This document shows positions 27,879-35,742 of a stretch of 64,000 nucleotides of DNA, piece by piece; within the stretch, counting starts at the first letter, position 1; each line of letters starts with the position of its first letter. The stretch is from NCBI GenBank assembly GCA_041753575.1, contig JBGSUA010000007.1:9446-73445 (forward strand), written 5' to 3'. The position numbers were made by a program, and so were the translations under genes. Below the pieces are notes generated by a model. That model ran no database searches and was not told the DNA's origin. It worked only from the letters and a program-made list of their open reading frames with translations. Source of the stretch: CG2-30-51-40 sp041753575 (GTDB taxonomy: Bacteria > Desulfobacterota > DSM-4660 > Desulfatiglandales > Desulfatiglandaceae).

Positions 27879-28886
27879 TTATTTGAAGCGTACCAGAACC
27901 AGGTTAGGGTCCCCTTCCATTTTGGGCTCCTGGCGCTTACCTGCGAGTCTGCCTGCCCAGTAGGGAACATGTTCAGACAGGTAGCCCCACATCTCTCCCA
28001 CGGTCACGAGCTTGTCCTGATTCGCATCGGCCTCTCCCTGGAGCGCCTTCAAAAAATAGTAGGTAAACAGGCTGTGCTGTTTGTCGGGATACCAGGTACT
28101 CATCTGATCCCCCTGGGAACTTGTGAGAACAGCCCCTTGCTGAAGACCGGCCACAATCTCCCTGACCCGCAGCATACTCGGGCTTACATTCTTGAAAAGG
28201 AGCCCATCCTGGGTCCGGCCGGAAAAACAGGCATCCAAGACCACCACCGTCTCCTTTGCGGGCAGGGCATTGAGGTTGGCATAGAAGACCGAAAGGGCGT
28301 AGCCGGACTTGCTGATGTAGTCCGGGTCCGCATCCGAAGGAACAAAGTACCCCTCTCCGGTCTCCTGGGCAGGAGCCCCATGACCCGAATAGTAGATGAA
28401 GACGCGGCTCACTCCAGGTTTGACCCAGTCATGGAGTTTTCCCCTGTGATCCTGGACGGTACCGAAAAGGGTTTCGAAGGTCCCTTTGGTGGCATCGCGC
28501 ACTTCCATGATGTTCTCCGGTTTGAGCCCAAATGTATGCACAAGGTACTCCTTCATGATCGCCGCATCCCGGTGAGCATAGACCACATAGGGAACCCCTT
28601 TTACCGTGTAATTTCCGTTTGCGATCACCACGGCCAAGTCAAAGGGGCCGGCCTCCTGGCCTTTAGGGATATCGCGCTCTACATCAATGGAAATTGAGGG
28701 AACAGTCTGGGATTCCTGGTCCTTCGTCCCTTCCTCTTTGGGTTGGTCCACCTCCTTTTGGGGGGAAGGGCGCGGGATAGCAACCTTCATGCGAAAGCTG
28801 GTTTCCGCCCCAAAAGCGGACAGGAGCTGGAGTCCTGTAAGAATGCACAATAGGACCAGGGTAAAGCAGTGCTTTTTTGTCTTCAT
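27879..28886 (-). CDS. exported caspase-fold protease (peptidase C14) with an EF-hand-like loop
   Basis: The 335-residue protein starts with a signal peptide (to about residue 27) and a proline-rich linker. The caspase domain (about 80-330) has the strand FDLAVVIANGNYTVKG, the catalytic His in YYSGHGAPA and the catalytic Cys in VVVLDACFSGRTQDG. Near the C-terminus, DANQDKLVTVGE has the spacing of a calcium-binding EF-hand loop. Known metacaspases are often calcium-dependent, so this may be a switch, but that is inference. It precedes the DUF1566 lipoprotein and lies inside the cassette-like island. Confidence 0.87.
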   Translation of the reverse strand: MKTKKHCFTLVLLCILTGLQLLSAFGAETSFRMKVAIPRPSPQKEVDQPKEEGTKDQESQTVPSISIDVERDIPKGQEAGPFDLAVVIANGNYTVKGVPYVVYAHRDAAIMKEYLVHTFGLKPENIMEVRDATKGTFETLFGTVQDHRGKLHDWVKPGVSRVFIYYSGHGAPAQETGEGYFVPSDADPDYISKSGYALSVFYANLNALPAKETVVVLDACFSGRTQDGLLFKNVSPSMLRVREIVAGLQQGAVLTSSQGDQMSTWYPDKQHSLFTYYFLKALQGEADANQDKLVTVGEMWGYLSEHVPYWAGRLAGKRQEPKMEGDPNLVLVRFK

Positions 28887-29117
28887 TTTCTCAGAACGCT
28901 CCGTTTCCTCAGAGGTGTTGTACTTGGGACAGTACTTAGCTGCCCAACGTGTCCTTAACCAGCCGAGTGTTTTATCGCCCGATCTTAGTCTGAGGAATTT
29001 TTCGCTTGAAGTTTTTTCTGTAGTTCGTCCTTAGTGATTTCACATTCTATTATTAAACTAAACTCTTTCTTTTTATTCCTCTTCAACCTTTATCCCTTAT
29101 AATTGTTAGCCGTTTTG

Positions 29118-29352
29118 CTATTTGTTTCTCAGATAACTCACCAAATCTCTGAAATAATTTTCATGCGGCCCGATCATGATCAGCTCAAGACTTTCTTCCC
29201 CAATACCTCGTATCCTTGAGAGCGTATCGTATCTTGAAGTCGGTGGCCATTAGTCTGGGATCATGGAAATTACCGAAGGGTCGTTCAATCCTTCGAGAAA
29301 TATTCAGTCCGATAAGAAACGCATTTTCATACAACGTTTCGAGGCTGATCAT
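29118..29352 (-). pseudogene. frameshifted remnant of a small cassette gene, possibly toxin-like
   Basis: Reading from ATG 29352, one frame runs to a TGA at 29185-29187 (LYENAFLIGLNISRRIER and on to TDFKIRY). An overlapping frame continues to a TAG at 29118-29120 (RIRGIGEESLELIMIGPHEN then YFRDLVSYL). Together they look like one gene with a frameshift near 29200-29230. The ending resembles tails of RelE/ParE-type toxins, but I am not certain of the family. Six bases past the stop lies GGCTAAC (29105-29111), an attC-type left box, and the 16 bases starting there match those at the end of the VapC-linked antitoxin in 15 of 16 positions. Confidence 0.4.
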
Positions 29353-29357
29353 TTTTT

Positions 29358-29483
29358 CTGACAACGGCAGAACTCACTTGCCCGCCCACGAACCGGCACA
29401 TGCGATTTCGGCGAGGAAAGACTTGGAACAGCTACCAGATAAATACGCGTGCCCGCGGGTCAAGTGCAGCGCATCGTTAGCGC
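29358..29483 (-). repeat. attC-like site D with one extrahelical base
   Basis: Starting seven bases past the toxin stop, the minus strand has GCTAAC (29476-29481), then CACTTG-A-CCCGC (29455-29466), a long loop of about 69 bases, the matching GCGGG-CAAGTG (29375-29385) and a right box GTTGTCAG (29358-29365). The paired arms differ by a single unpaired base, a hallmark of attC sites. Confidence 0.6.
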
Positions 29484-29489
29484 AAATTT

Positions 29490-29789
29490 TCATAAACCGA
29501 GTAACTTTGACCCATGGACAACCCTAAGTATGTACACAGAATCATTGTCAATTTTATATATGGCTCGATATTTTTTAAGAATAAGATGCCTGTAGTTTGT
29601 GCCGAAAAAAACATTTTCGGGGATATATGGACACCGCTCTGGCAAAGTGTCCAGACTATAAATTTTCTCTTCCAGCTCTAATATGAAATTCTTCGCATAA
29701 TTAACGCTGTCAGAAGCAATGTAGAAGTAAATTTGCTCAAGGTCGTTCTGTGCATTGCGGGTGAGACGAATCTTAAATCTCTTTGGCAC
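29490..29789 (-). CDS. RelE/ParE-family toxin
   Basis: The 99-residue toxin starts at a GTG (29789) seven bases after GGAG. It has the family order: FKIRLTRNAQNDLEQIYFYI at the N-terminus, a central helix (FILELEEKIYSLDTLPERC) and the C-terminal strands YRHLILKKYRAIYKIDND and VYILRVVHGSKLLG. The family targets gyrase (ParE) or ribosome-bound mRNA (RelE); the sequence does not decide. It overlaps the antitoxin gene by 17 bases, the usual coupling, and is followed by attC-like site D. A longer frame to 29939 merely runs through the antitoxin gene. Confidence 0.85.
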   Translation of the reverse strand: MPKRFKIRLTRNAQNDLEQIYFYIASDSVNYAKNFILELEEKIYSLDTLPERCPYIPENVFFGTNYRHLILKKYRAIYKIDNDSVYILRVVHGSKLLGL

Positions 29790-30051
29790 GTTTGAACTCC
29801 TTAAAGAAATCTTTTGCTTCAGTGTAGCGACCTTCTTTGATGTCTTCCTCTGCTGGGGCGAGGAGTTTGAGCAAATCAAAGGCATTAGTAATTTTTTCAT
29901 ATTCTTTTGCGTCAACAAGGACAGCTTCCGCCTTACCATTTACGGTAAGAATAACTGGACGTTTTGTTTGATGAATCTGCTCAAGAACCGCGTTAGTATT
30001 TCGTTTTAGTTCAGTAATTGAGCGAATGTCTTCAGTTATGCTAATAGGCAT
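29773..30051 (-). CDS. Phd/YefM-family antitoxin
   Basis: The 92-residue protein has the Phd/YefM DNA-binding fold (IRSITELKRNTNAVLEQIHQ, RPVILTVNGKAEAVLVDA) followed by a charged C-terminal tail (DFFKEFKRAKEI) that would wrap the partner toxin. AGGAGG lies six bases before the ATG and a consensus-like promoter lies at 30097-30125. The protein is expected to repress its own promoter together with the toxin, as is general for these modules. Confidence 0.87.
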   Translation of the reverse strand: MPISITEDIRSITELKRNTNAVLEQIHQTKRPVILTVNGKAEAVLVDAKEYEKITNAFDLLKLLAPAEEDIKEGRYTEAKDFFKEFKRAKEI

Positions 30052-30096
30052 AATGCACCTCCTATGAATCTTTTTTCATGTTTTATTTGATGCTGT

Positions 30097-30125
30097 ATAC
30101 TATGCGAACATGATGCCAAAGTCAA
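30097..30125 (-). promoter_or_regulatory. promoter of the Phd/ParE-type module
   Basis: On the minus strand TTGACT (30120-30125) and TAGTAT (30097-30102) are separated by 17 bases, about 45 bases before the antitoxin ATG. Its presence shows the module carries its own promoter, as expected for a cassette-borne toxin-antitoxin pair. Confidence 0.65.
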
Positions 30126-30403
30126 GAGCTTCTTTACGCGCAATGGGCGACCTGCATCATTCGCTCGGCAGGCTTGGGGGTCGATGTAGAGACCGCTTAG
30201 CCGAATGGGCCCTCCTTGGGTAAACCAGGTGGTAGAATCTCGATAAGTGTTTGGTGCAGGATCTCTTTCCAGAACCCGGTTTGAAATAAAGTCGGAATCG
30301 CTGCCAACAGGCAAATGGACTCGGAAACCCAGCAGACGAAAAAAGAAAAAGATTTTTCGTTATGGCGTAGTTTTACCCTTGACAGCGGGAGGACTTATAA
30401 GTG
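30126..30403. other. 278-base region between two toxin-antitoxin modules
   Basis: A 92-codon minus-strand frame crosses this stretch but shows no domain and overlaps the promoter of the next module, so it is not called. Around 30150-30185 an inverted repeat (CCTGC with GCAGG, and CGA/TCG outside) could be part of a decayed attC site. The right edge, GTTAGCC at 30403-30409, is an attC-type left box on the minus strand and contains the stop codon of the following antitoxin gene. Confidence 0.35.
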
Positions 30404-30625
30404 TTAGCCAAATCGTTCCCTGGACTCTCTTACCGCTTCAAGAATGTCTTTTGTAGTTGCTTTGGTTTGGATCCCTGGCACGTCAAATGGTGATTTTTTA
30501 CTTTTCTTAAAAATTATTGAGAAGGCTTCGCCTCCTCTCCTCTTGATGACAACCTCTTCACTTCTTGCGATATTGAGCACATCGGCAAGACGTTGTCTCG
30601 CTTCAGAATATGTATACACTTTCAT
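30404..30625 (-). CDS. Phd/YefM-like antitoxin partner of the PIN toxin
   Basis: The 73-residue protein starts with the antitoxin fold MKVYTYSEARQRLADVLNIA followed by EEVVIKRRGGEAFSIIFKK, and ends in a charged helix (DILEAVRESRERF). GGAG lies nine bases before the ATG. The gene sits only six bases downstream of the PIN toxin gene, so the order is toxin first, opposite to most vapBC pairs. Its TAA stop lies within the GGCTAAC box of a presumed attC site, as often seen in integron cassettes. Confidence 0.8.
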   Translation of the reverse strand: MKVYTYSEARQRLADVLNIARSEEVVIKRRGGEAFSIIFKKSKKSPFDVPGIQTKATTKDILEAVRESRERFG

Positions 30626-30631
30626 AATATC

Positions 30632-31021
30632 TTACTCCAAAATTGTGATTCCCATCTCCCGCGCCACCTTTTGCATTCCAAGGTCAAGTGTAAGCATCGG
30701 GCTTCGGAGGTTTCCAGCGCATTCTAAAAAATAGGCATCGTATGCATATAGGTCATATTTAATCGCCATGCCTAATGCCGATTCGATGTTGGTATGCCTT
30801 AGATCAACCAGTATATGTTGAATTATCTCCCACGCTGATTTGACCTCCTCCTTTTTCAAGGCGTTTTTTTTCATCATCGCTGTCAATGCGTTCCCAATTT
30901 CAAACGGTAAAACATCAGGAGCAATTAAATCATGGCCTTCAGTAAGCCGTATTATTTTATCCTTTTCAGGCTCATTTAAGGCAACGGCTATGAATGTATT
31001 TGTGTCAGCTATTATTTTCAT
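30632..31021 (-). CDS. vapC: PIN-domain toxin, VapC type
   Basis: From ATG 31021 the protein has 129 residues. The PIN-domain acidic residues are in MKIIADTNTFIAVAL (first Asp), VLPFEIGNALTAMMK (Glu) and YDLYAYDAYFLECAG (two Asp), with a last candidate in LTLDLGMQKVAREMG. VapC toxins cut tRNA or rRNA with Mg2+. The start is unusual: only seven bases separate it from a consensus -10 box, so the mRNA should be leaderless or nearly so. The frame extends to 31057 through the promoter and is not used. Confidence 0.87.
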   Translation of the reverse strand: MKIIADTNTFIAVALNEPEKDKIIRLTEGHDLIAPDVLPFEIGNALTAMMKKNALKKEEVKSAWEIIQHILVDLRHTNIESALGMAIKYDLYAYDAYFLECAGNLRSPMLTLDLGMQKVAREMGITILE

Positions 31022-31023
31022 AG

Positions 31024-31057
31024 GTACAATTGTACGTATTGTATTTTGATTTGTCAA
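31024..31057 (-). promoter_or_regulatory. promoter and palindromic operator of the vapC module
   Basis: On the minus strand TTGACA (31052-31057), 17 bases, TACAAT (31029-31034). A perfect 12-base palindrome GTACAATTGTAC (31024-31035) covers the -10 box and is a natural operator for autorepression by the toxin-antitoxin complex. Transcription should start at or next to the ATG at 31021. Confidence 0.75.
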
Positions 31058-31074
31058 GGCGATATTTGTCTGGA

Positions 31075-31114
31075 GCCGAACGTGGCGGTGAGGGGCGCGC
31101 TCAAGACCTCACCG
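31075..31114 (-). repeat. possible attC-like site E between the vapC and mazF modules
   Basis: CGGTGAGG (31086-31093) and CCTCACCG (31107-31114) form an eight-base-pair stem. The adjacent minus-strand box GTTCGGC (31075-31081) differs by one base from GTTRRRY. It lies between two modules, where a cassette boundary is expected. The left boundary is not clear. Confidence 0.35.
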
Positions 31115-31233
31115 GAAAATCCGCCGAAGTTTTTCGCCTCTCCCCTCGACTGCATGGGTTGGGGCAAGCAATGGGATGCGGATTGGGCTCTTCATGCCTA
31201 CTATACCCTTTGTGTTTTGATTTTGGTGTCAGC

Positions 31234-31659
31234 CTACGCGAGGTCGAAAACGATTTTTAATGCATCGTCAATTTTTGCCATGATCTCGTCTTCCAGTTCA
31301 CCTCGTACTTTGACTAACCCCCATGCCCCGGTGGAGCACAACGAAATATGAAAATGGTCAACAGGTTGGAGGCATTTTCATATAAATCGAGCGCGGTGAT
31401 CAATGGGACGTGTCTGTAGGCAATCCGCCACCGTTTTTTTGGTTAACCCGTTATGCGACGATGGGGCAATTTCCGTATTAGTAATGATGCTGGCTTTTCT
31501 TTCACTCCATGCCGTTAATGGCACCACCTGGATGACTGGGACACGCGCATTATACGTGTCGTTAGTGACAATCACGCATGGCCGAATTTTCCGTGTTTTC
31601 GAACCCTTGGTAGGATCAAGATTGACGTCAATGACCATCCCCCGCTTTAGCTTGCTCAT
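31234..31659 (-). pseudogene. mazF/pemK-type toxin gene disrupted by a 69-bp insertion
   Basis: The ATG at 31659 overlaps the antitoxin stop (ATGA). The first part encodes a MazF/PemK toxin: KLKRGMVIDVNLDPTKGSKT, IRPCVIVTNDTYN, VVPLTAW and VADCLQTRPIDHRAR. It then meets a TGA 9-11 bases inside an inserted element. Past the element the same frame resumes as LVKVRGELEDEIMAKIDDAL, the expected toxin C-terminus, and ends at a TAG (31234-31236). Removing bases 31319-31387 restores an intact gene. The truncated product lacks the last helix and is probably inactive. Confidence 0.8.
31319..31387 (-). repeat. 69-bp insertion element, copy 1 (inside mazF)
   Basis: The element begins ATTTATATGAAAATGCC and ends GGCATGGGG on the minus strand. 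Inside, ATGAAAATG and CATTTTCAT form a nine-base inverted repeat. A relative about 80 percent identical lies at 45667-45733 on the plus strand. It encodes nothing and looks like a miniature mobile or REP-like element. The exact ends are uncertain by one or two bases because of a run of C. Confidence 0.75.
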
Positions 31660-31889
31660 GTTGGCCACTCTGACGCCGCTACATCCGTCCATTCTTGCGT
31701 TTCATCATCTTCTTCATAAACATCGGCGTACAAAGCAGCCGACTCGCGCAAGCGCTGCTGGGTTAATTCTGTAAACAAACGGTCGGTGGCGGTACGCACC
31801 ACGTCGCTTTCATCCTTAAATCCACACCGGTTGCATTGTCTAATAAATTGAATGTGCGATTCTTTGAGGCTAAATTTGGCTTGAATCAT
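31656..31889 (-). CDS. antitoxin partner of the disrupted MazF-type toxin
   Basis: The 77-residue protein starts MIQAKFSLKESHIQFIRQC, contains a ribbon-helix-helix-like DNA-binding part (CGFKDESDVVRTATDRLF) and ends in an acidic tail (VYEEDDETQEW) suited to neutralising the toxin. AAAGG lies five bases before the ATG. It overlaps the toxin gene by four bases (ATGA). With the toxin broken, it would be a free antitoxin and autoregulator. Confidence 0.7.
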   Translation of the reverse strand: MIQAKFSLKESHIQFIRQCNRCGFKDESDVVRTATDRLFTELTQQRLRESAALYADVYEEDDETQEWTDVAASEWPT

Positions 31890-32528
31890 GATGACCTTTC
31901 TAAATAGTCCAATATAAAGACCCTAAAACAGGCCACTATTCTAAGTCATAGTGATGGGGAGTCAAACCCTTTCCTAAGAGCCAGGCACAACATCTGAGTT
32001 AAGCTGAAACAGGCATTCGAAGTCGGCCCATTTTTGTTTCCGTCAGGCCTATTCGAAGCCGGGGAGTTCAAAACTCTATGGCCTGCCTGTTTTCAGCTTC
32101 AACGAACTTGTTCGAGTATACCCCTCTTTATGGTGCGAAGCAGTCTTTCCGCTCGGGATCACATTGGGGGAAAGGGGCTTGTTTTGAATATCCATCATAT
32201 CACTTCCTGCCTCTTCATAAAGTTCGCAGCTCTTATTGTTGTCTTTTGCCGGCTCCTGTCCCGGTAATGGTTCAGCAGAGGTGAGAATTACGCCTGGCTT
32301 TCCCGAGAAAACAGCACATTTCATCACCTTCTTTCCTTTCTCTACCAACCTGTGACTCTTACCCTGTGTCCGGTACCCAGTAATGTGCCTGCAATCTCTG
32401 CTCGCCTCTGATCCTTTTCCCCCAGCGATCTACAATAAGAGGCAGAGCGGCACGCAACAAGGGACGTCTTCGACATCAGCGGTGAAGAAGCTTCTGCCAT
32501 GCGGGGCGCCGCCAAGTGATAGCCGAAG
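31890..32528. other. 640-base region without a supported gene, edge of the island
   Basis: The open frames here (for example 32076-32348, minus) show no family features, so none is called. The notable structure is a 99-base inverted repeat at 32001-32099, listed separately. The region lies between the last toxin-antitoxin module and aspS and is probably the right edge of the accessory island. Confidence 0.4.
32001..32099. repeat. 99-bp element with 14-15-base inverted arms
   Basis: AAGCTGAAACAGGC (32001-32014) is matched by GCCTGTTTTCAGCTT (32085-32099), complementary apart from one extra base. Within it, CAGGC-ATTCGAAG-TCGG is repeated directly as CAGGCCTATTCGAAGCCGG. It could be a large attC-like hairpin or a miniature transposable element. 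Confidence 0.55.
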
Positions 32529-34313
32529 CTACTGACCTGCCAGTTTCAGGCCCAGTTCCTTGAGCTGATCCTCGGTCACTGCAGAGGGGGCGTTGGTCAT
32601 GAGGCACTGGGCAGTGGTGGTCTTTGGGAAGGCGATGACCTCCCTTATGGAGGAGGCGCCTATGAGAAGGGCCACAAGCCTGTCCAGGCCGAAGGCCACG
32701 CCGCCATGAGGAGGAGCGCCGTAGCGCAGGGCCTCCAGCAGAAAACCGAACTTCGCATCCGCATCCTCTTTAGAAATACCCAGGAGTGAAAAGACCCTGC
32801 CCTGCATCTCCGGATCGTGAATCCTTATGCTTCCTCCCCCTATCTCGACTCCGTTCAGAACAAGATCATAGGCCCTGGCCCTCACCTTTTCGGGGTCTTT
32901 TTCCAGCAGATCAAGGTCATCGAGGTTCGGCGAGGTAAAGGGATGATGGACCGCATCGAGCCTCTTTTCCTCTTCGTTATATTCAAAGAGTGGAAATTCA
33001 GTTATCCAGACAAGGGAAAAGACGTTTTCCGGGATAAGCCCCAGTTTCCTCGCGACTACCAGCCTGAGCCCTCCCATGATTGCGGAGGCGGCCTTGGGTC
33101 TGTCGGCCACCATTATGATCAGGTCGCCTTCCCCGGCGGAGGAGGCATCATTAACGGCTTTCCTGGCCCCCTCGTCAAAGAACTTCTCAAGCGAGGATTG
33201 CCATCCGCTACCTGTCACCTTGGCCCAGGCAAGGCCTTTCCCGCCCAGGGACTCGGCCTCCTTTGTAAGCACATCTATCGCCTTTCTGGAAAAAGCCGCC
33301 GCGCCGCCCGGAATTGCCAGGGCCTTCACACGGCCTCCTACCTCAACAACCTTTCTGAAGACGCCGAAGCTGGTATTCCCCGCAATCTCCGTTATATCAG
33401 CCATCGGCATGCCGAATCTCAGATCCGGTCTGTCCGTTCCATAAAGGGCAATGGCTTCCCTGTAGGTCATTCTCCTGATAGGAAGCGATATGTCCCTTTC
33501 AAGCGCCTTGCTGAAGACATCCGAAACCATAGTCTCACAGACGGCCATCACATCATCTTCTCCAACAAAGGACATCTCTATGTCCACCTGCGTGAACTCG
33601 GGCTGCCGGTCGGCCCTGAGGTCTTCATCCCTGAAGCAGCGCACTATCTGGTAATATCGGTCAAAGCCCCCGACCATCAGAAGCTGCTTGAAGAGTTGGG
33701 GCGATTGCGGGAGCGCATAAAAGAGACCCTTGTTGACCCTGCTCGGAACCAGGTAATCGCGGGCCCCCTCAGGTGTGCTCTTCGTAAGAAAAGGAGTCTC
33801 CACATCAACGAATCCCTGCCTGTTGAGGCACTCCCTGATGCAGGAGGCGATCTGATGTCTCTTCAGAAAAGCCTTGAATACCTGGGGTCTTCTAAGTTCC
33901 AGATAGCGGTACTTGAGGCGCAGGACCTCGGACGCGTCAACGGCGCCGTCCACCTGGAACGGAGTGGTCTCTGCCCGGTTGAGAATCCTCACATCCTTTG
34001 CCCTTATTTCGATCCCGCCTGTTGCAAGATCCTTGTTTTCCTGCCCCGGAAGCCTTCTTGCCACAACTCCCTTGAGCGCTATTACCCATTCATTCCTGAG
34101 GAGGGAGGCCTTTTCGTGTGCCTGCGGTGATTCTGCGGGATCAAACACGATCTGGGTAAGCCCTTCCCTGTCCCTCAGATCCACAAAGATTAGACCGCCC
34201 AAATCCCTCCGGCCGTTTACCCAGCCCATTATAACCACTTCGCTCCCGACATCTCCGGCGTTCAAACCGCCGCATGTGTGGCTCCTCTTCCAGTTATCCA
34301 TTGATTCGTTCAA
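32529..34313 (-). CDS. aspS: aspartyl-tRNA synthetase
   Basis: The 594-residue length and domain order fit the bacterial enzyme: an anticodon-binding OB fold (VVIMGWVNGRRDLGGLIFVD), class II motif 2 (FDRYYQIVRCFRDEDLRADR), the bacterial GAD insertion (about 300-420) and motif 3 (GGVAFGLDRLVALLIGA). The start is a TTG at 34313, supported by GAGGTG a few bases upstream; the ATG four codons later is the alternative. It is the last gene of a gpmI-hisS-aspS cluster on the minus strand. Confidence 0.96.
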   Translation of the reverse strand: MNESMDNWKRSHTCGGLNAGDVGSEVVIMGWVNGRRDLGGLIFVDLRDREGLTQIVFDPAESPQAHEKASLLRNEWVIALKGVVARRLPGQENKDLATGGIEIRAKDVRILNRAETTPFQVDGAVDASEVLRLKYRYLELRRPQVFKAFLKRHQIASCIRECLNRQGFVDVETPFLTKSTPEGARDYLVPSRVNKGLFYALPQSPQLFKQLLMVGGFDRYYQIVRCFRDEDLRADRQPEFTQVDIEMSFVGEDDVMAVCETMVSDVFSKALERDISLPIRRMTYREAIALYGTDRPDLRFGMPMADITEIAGNTSFGVFRKVVEVGGRVKALAIPGGAAAFSRKAIDVLTKEAESLGGKGLAWAKVTGSGWQSSLEKFFDEGARKAVNDASSAGEGDLIIMVADRPKAASAIMGGLRLVVARKLGLIPENVFSLVWITEFPLFEYNEEEKRLDAVHHPFTSPNLDDLDLLEKDPEKVRARAYDLVLNGVEIGGGSIRIHDPEMQGRVFSLLGISKEDADAKFGFLLEALRYGAPPHGGVAFGLDRLVALLIGASSIREVIAFPKTTTAQCLMTNAPSAVTEDQLKELGLKLAGQ

Positions 34314-34402
34314 CGCTTCACCTCATTTTTTTCCATCGGTTACTGAGAACCGACTGCCTATTTTTAGCCCCTCGACGCCTTATCAAAAAGAAAAATATCT
34401 TC

Positions 34403-35653
34403 CTAAAGCCGACCCGCAAGATTAACGATCTGATCCAGGGGCAAAGCCTCCTGAGCCTTTGTTCCCATGTCTCGAACTATGGCCTCTCCCCTCTTGAGTT
34501 CCTCCTCACCAAGTATGATAACCCGCCTGGCCTTAAGCTTATCGGCCCTTTTGAGCTGAGCCTTGAGCCCTTTTTCACCGTATTCCATTTCAACTCTCAT
34601 GCCCTTTTTCCTGAGATCGGCAATTATGGGAAAGATCCTGCTCTTGCTTGCCTCCCCAAGGGCCGCCACAAAGATATCCGCGCCATAAAAATAGTCCTTG
34701 ACCGTGTCTTCAAGAAGCGCGGCCACTCTTTCCATTCCCATGGCAAATCCTATTGCCGGCTGCTCGGGGCCGCCAAGGATTTTCACAAGACCATCGTATC
34801 TTCCCCCGCCTGCTACCGCGTTCTGGGAGCCCAGCCGGTCGGTCTGTATCTCGAATGTGGTCTTGCAGTAATAATCAAGCCCTCTTACCAGATTAGGATT
34901 GATCTTATAGGATAACTTACTGATATCAAGATAACTCCTCACCTTATCAAAGTGATCCACGCAACCGGAACAAAGATGCGCTGAGATAGAAGGGGCTCCC
35001 GCTATGGCCTCTTTACATGAGTCCACCTTGCAGTCAAAGACCCTGAGGGGATTTAATTCCGCCCTTCTCCGGCAGTCCGCGCAAAGAGATCCTTTTATCC
35101 CGCTGAGATAGTCCTTCAATATATTGCGGTATCCCGGACGGCACGAAGCGCACCCCAGCGAATTGATGCAGAGCGTCAAGCCGCCTATTCCTATCGCCTC
35201 AAAGATGGTCATGGCCATGAGCACCATTTCGGCATCGCTTAAAGGCCCTGGATCACCCAGAAGTTCCGCGTTTATCTGATGAAATTGCCTGAGTCTCCCC
35301 TTCTGAGGTCTTTCATGGCGAAACATGGGACCGATGGAGAAGAGCTTTTGAACTCCCCCGGCCTCATGCAGGCCGTTCTGGACATAAGCCCTCACCACGG
35401 ATGCAGTCGCTTCCGGTCTGAGCGCCATACCCCTTCCCTTGCTGTCAGTGAGTGTGTACATCTCTTTTGAGACAATATCGGTTTCCTGGCCTATGCCGCG
35501 GCTGAAAAGATCAGTAAACTCCATAATTGGAGTCCTGATCTCAAGAAAGCCAAAGGATGAGAAAACCCTCCTCGCGCATTCTTCTATCTTCTGCCAAAGC
35601 CCGGTCTCAGGCGGCAGTATGTCCTTAAATCCTTTAATGCTTATAAACTCCAA
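34403..35653 (-). CDS. hisS: histidyl-tRNA synthetase
   Basis: The 416-residue protein has class II motif 1 (EIRTPIMEFTDLFSRGIG), motif 2 (PMFRHERPQKGRLRQFHQI), the histidine signature LVRGLDYYCKTTFE and motif 3 (AIGFAMGMERVAALL), then a C-terminal anticodon-binding domain. Between them is a region with several cysteine pairs (CASCRPG, CADC, CSGC). The start is TTG with GGAGG seven bases upstream. It is followed by aspS, a common pairing. Confidence 0.96.
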   Translation of the reverse strand: MEFISIKGFKDILPPETGLWQKIEECARRVFSSFGFLEIRTPIMEFTDLFSRGIGQETDIVSKEMYTLTDSKGRGMALRPEATASVVRAYVQNGLHEAGGVQKLFSIGPMFRHERPQKGRLRQFHQINAELLGDPGPLSDAEMVLMAMTIFEAIGIGGLTLCINSLGCASCRPGYRNILKDYLSGIKGSLCADCRRRAELNPLRVFDCKVDSCKEAIAGAPSISAHLCSGCVDHFDKVRSYLDISKLSYKINPNLVRGLDYYCKTTFEIQTDRLGSQNAVAGGGRYDGLVKILGGPEQPAIGFAMGMERVAALLEDTVKDYFYGADIFVAALGEASKSRIFPIIADLRKKGMRVEMEYGEKGLKAQLKRADKLKARRVIILGEEELKRGEAIVRDMGTKAQEALPLDQIVNLAGRL

Positions 35654-35742
35654 TCATCTACCTCCAAATCCATTTATTCATCAAAGAGTTATGGCCTCTA
35701 TCCCTCCGAGCGCATGACGCGACCGTTGAAAAAAATACAGTT

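Noticed and set aside
30036..30314. 92-codon minus-strand frame upstream of the Phd-type antitoxin
   Set aside because: It runs through the promoter and ribosome binding site of the antitoxin and has no family features.
32817..34130. 437-codon open frame on the plus strand
   Set aside because: It lies entirely antisense to aspS, has no domain and has codon use of a shadow frame.
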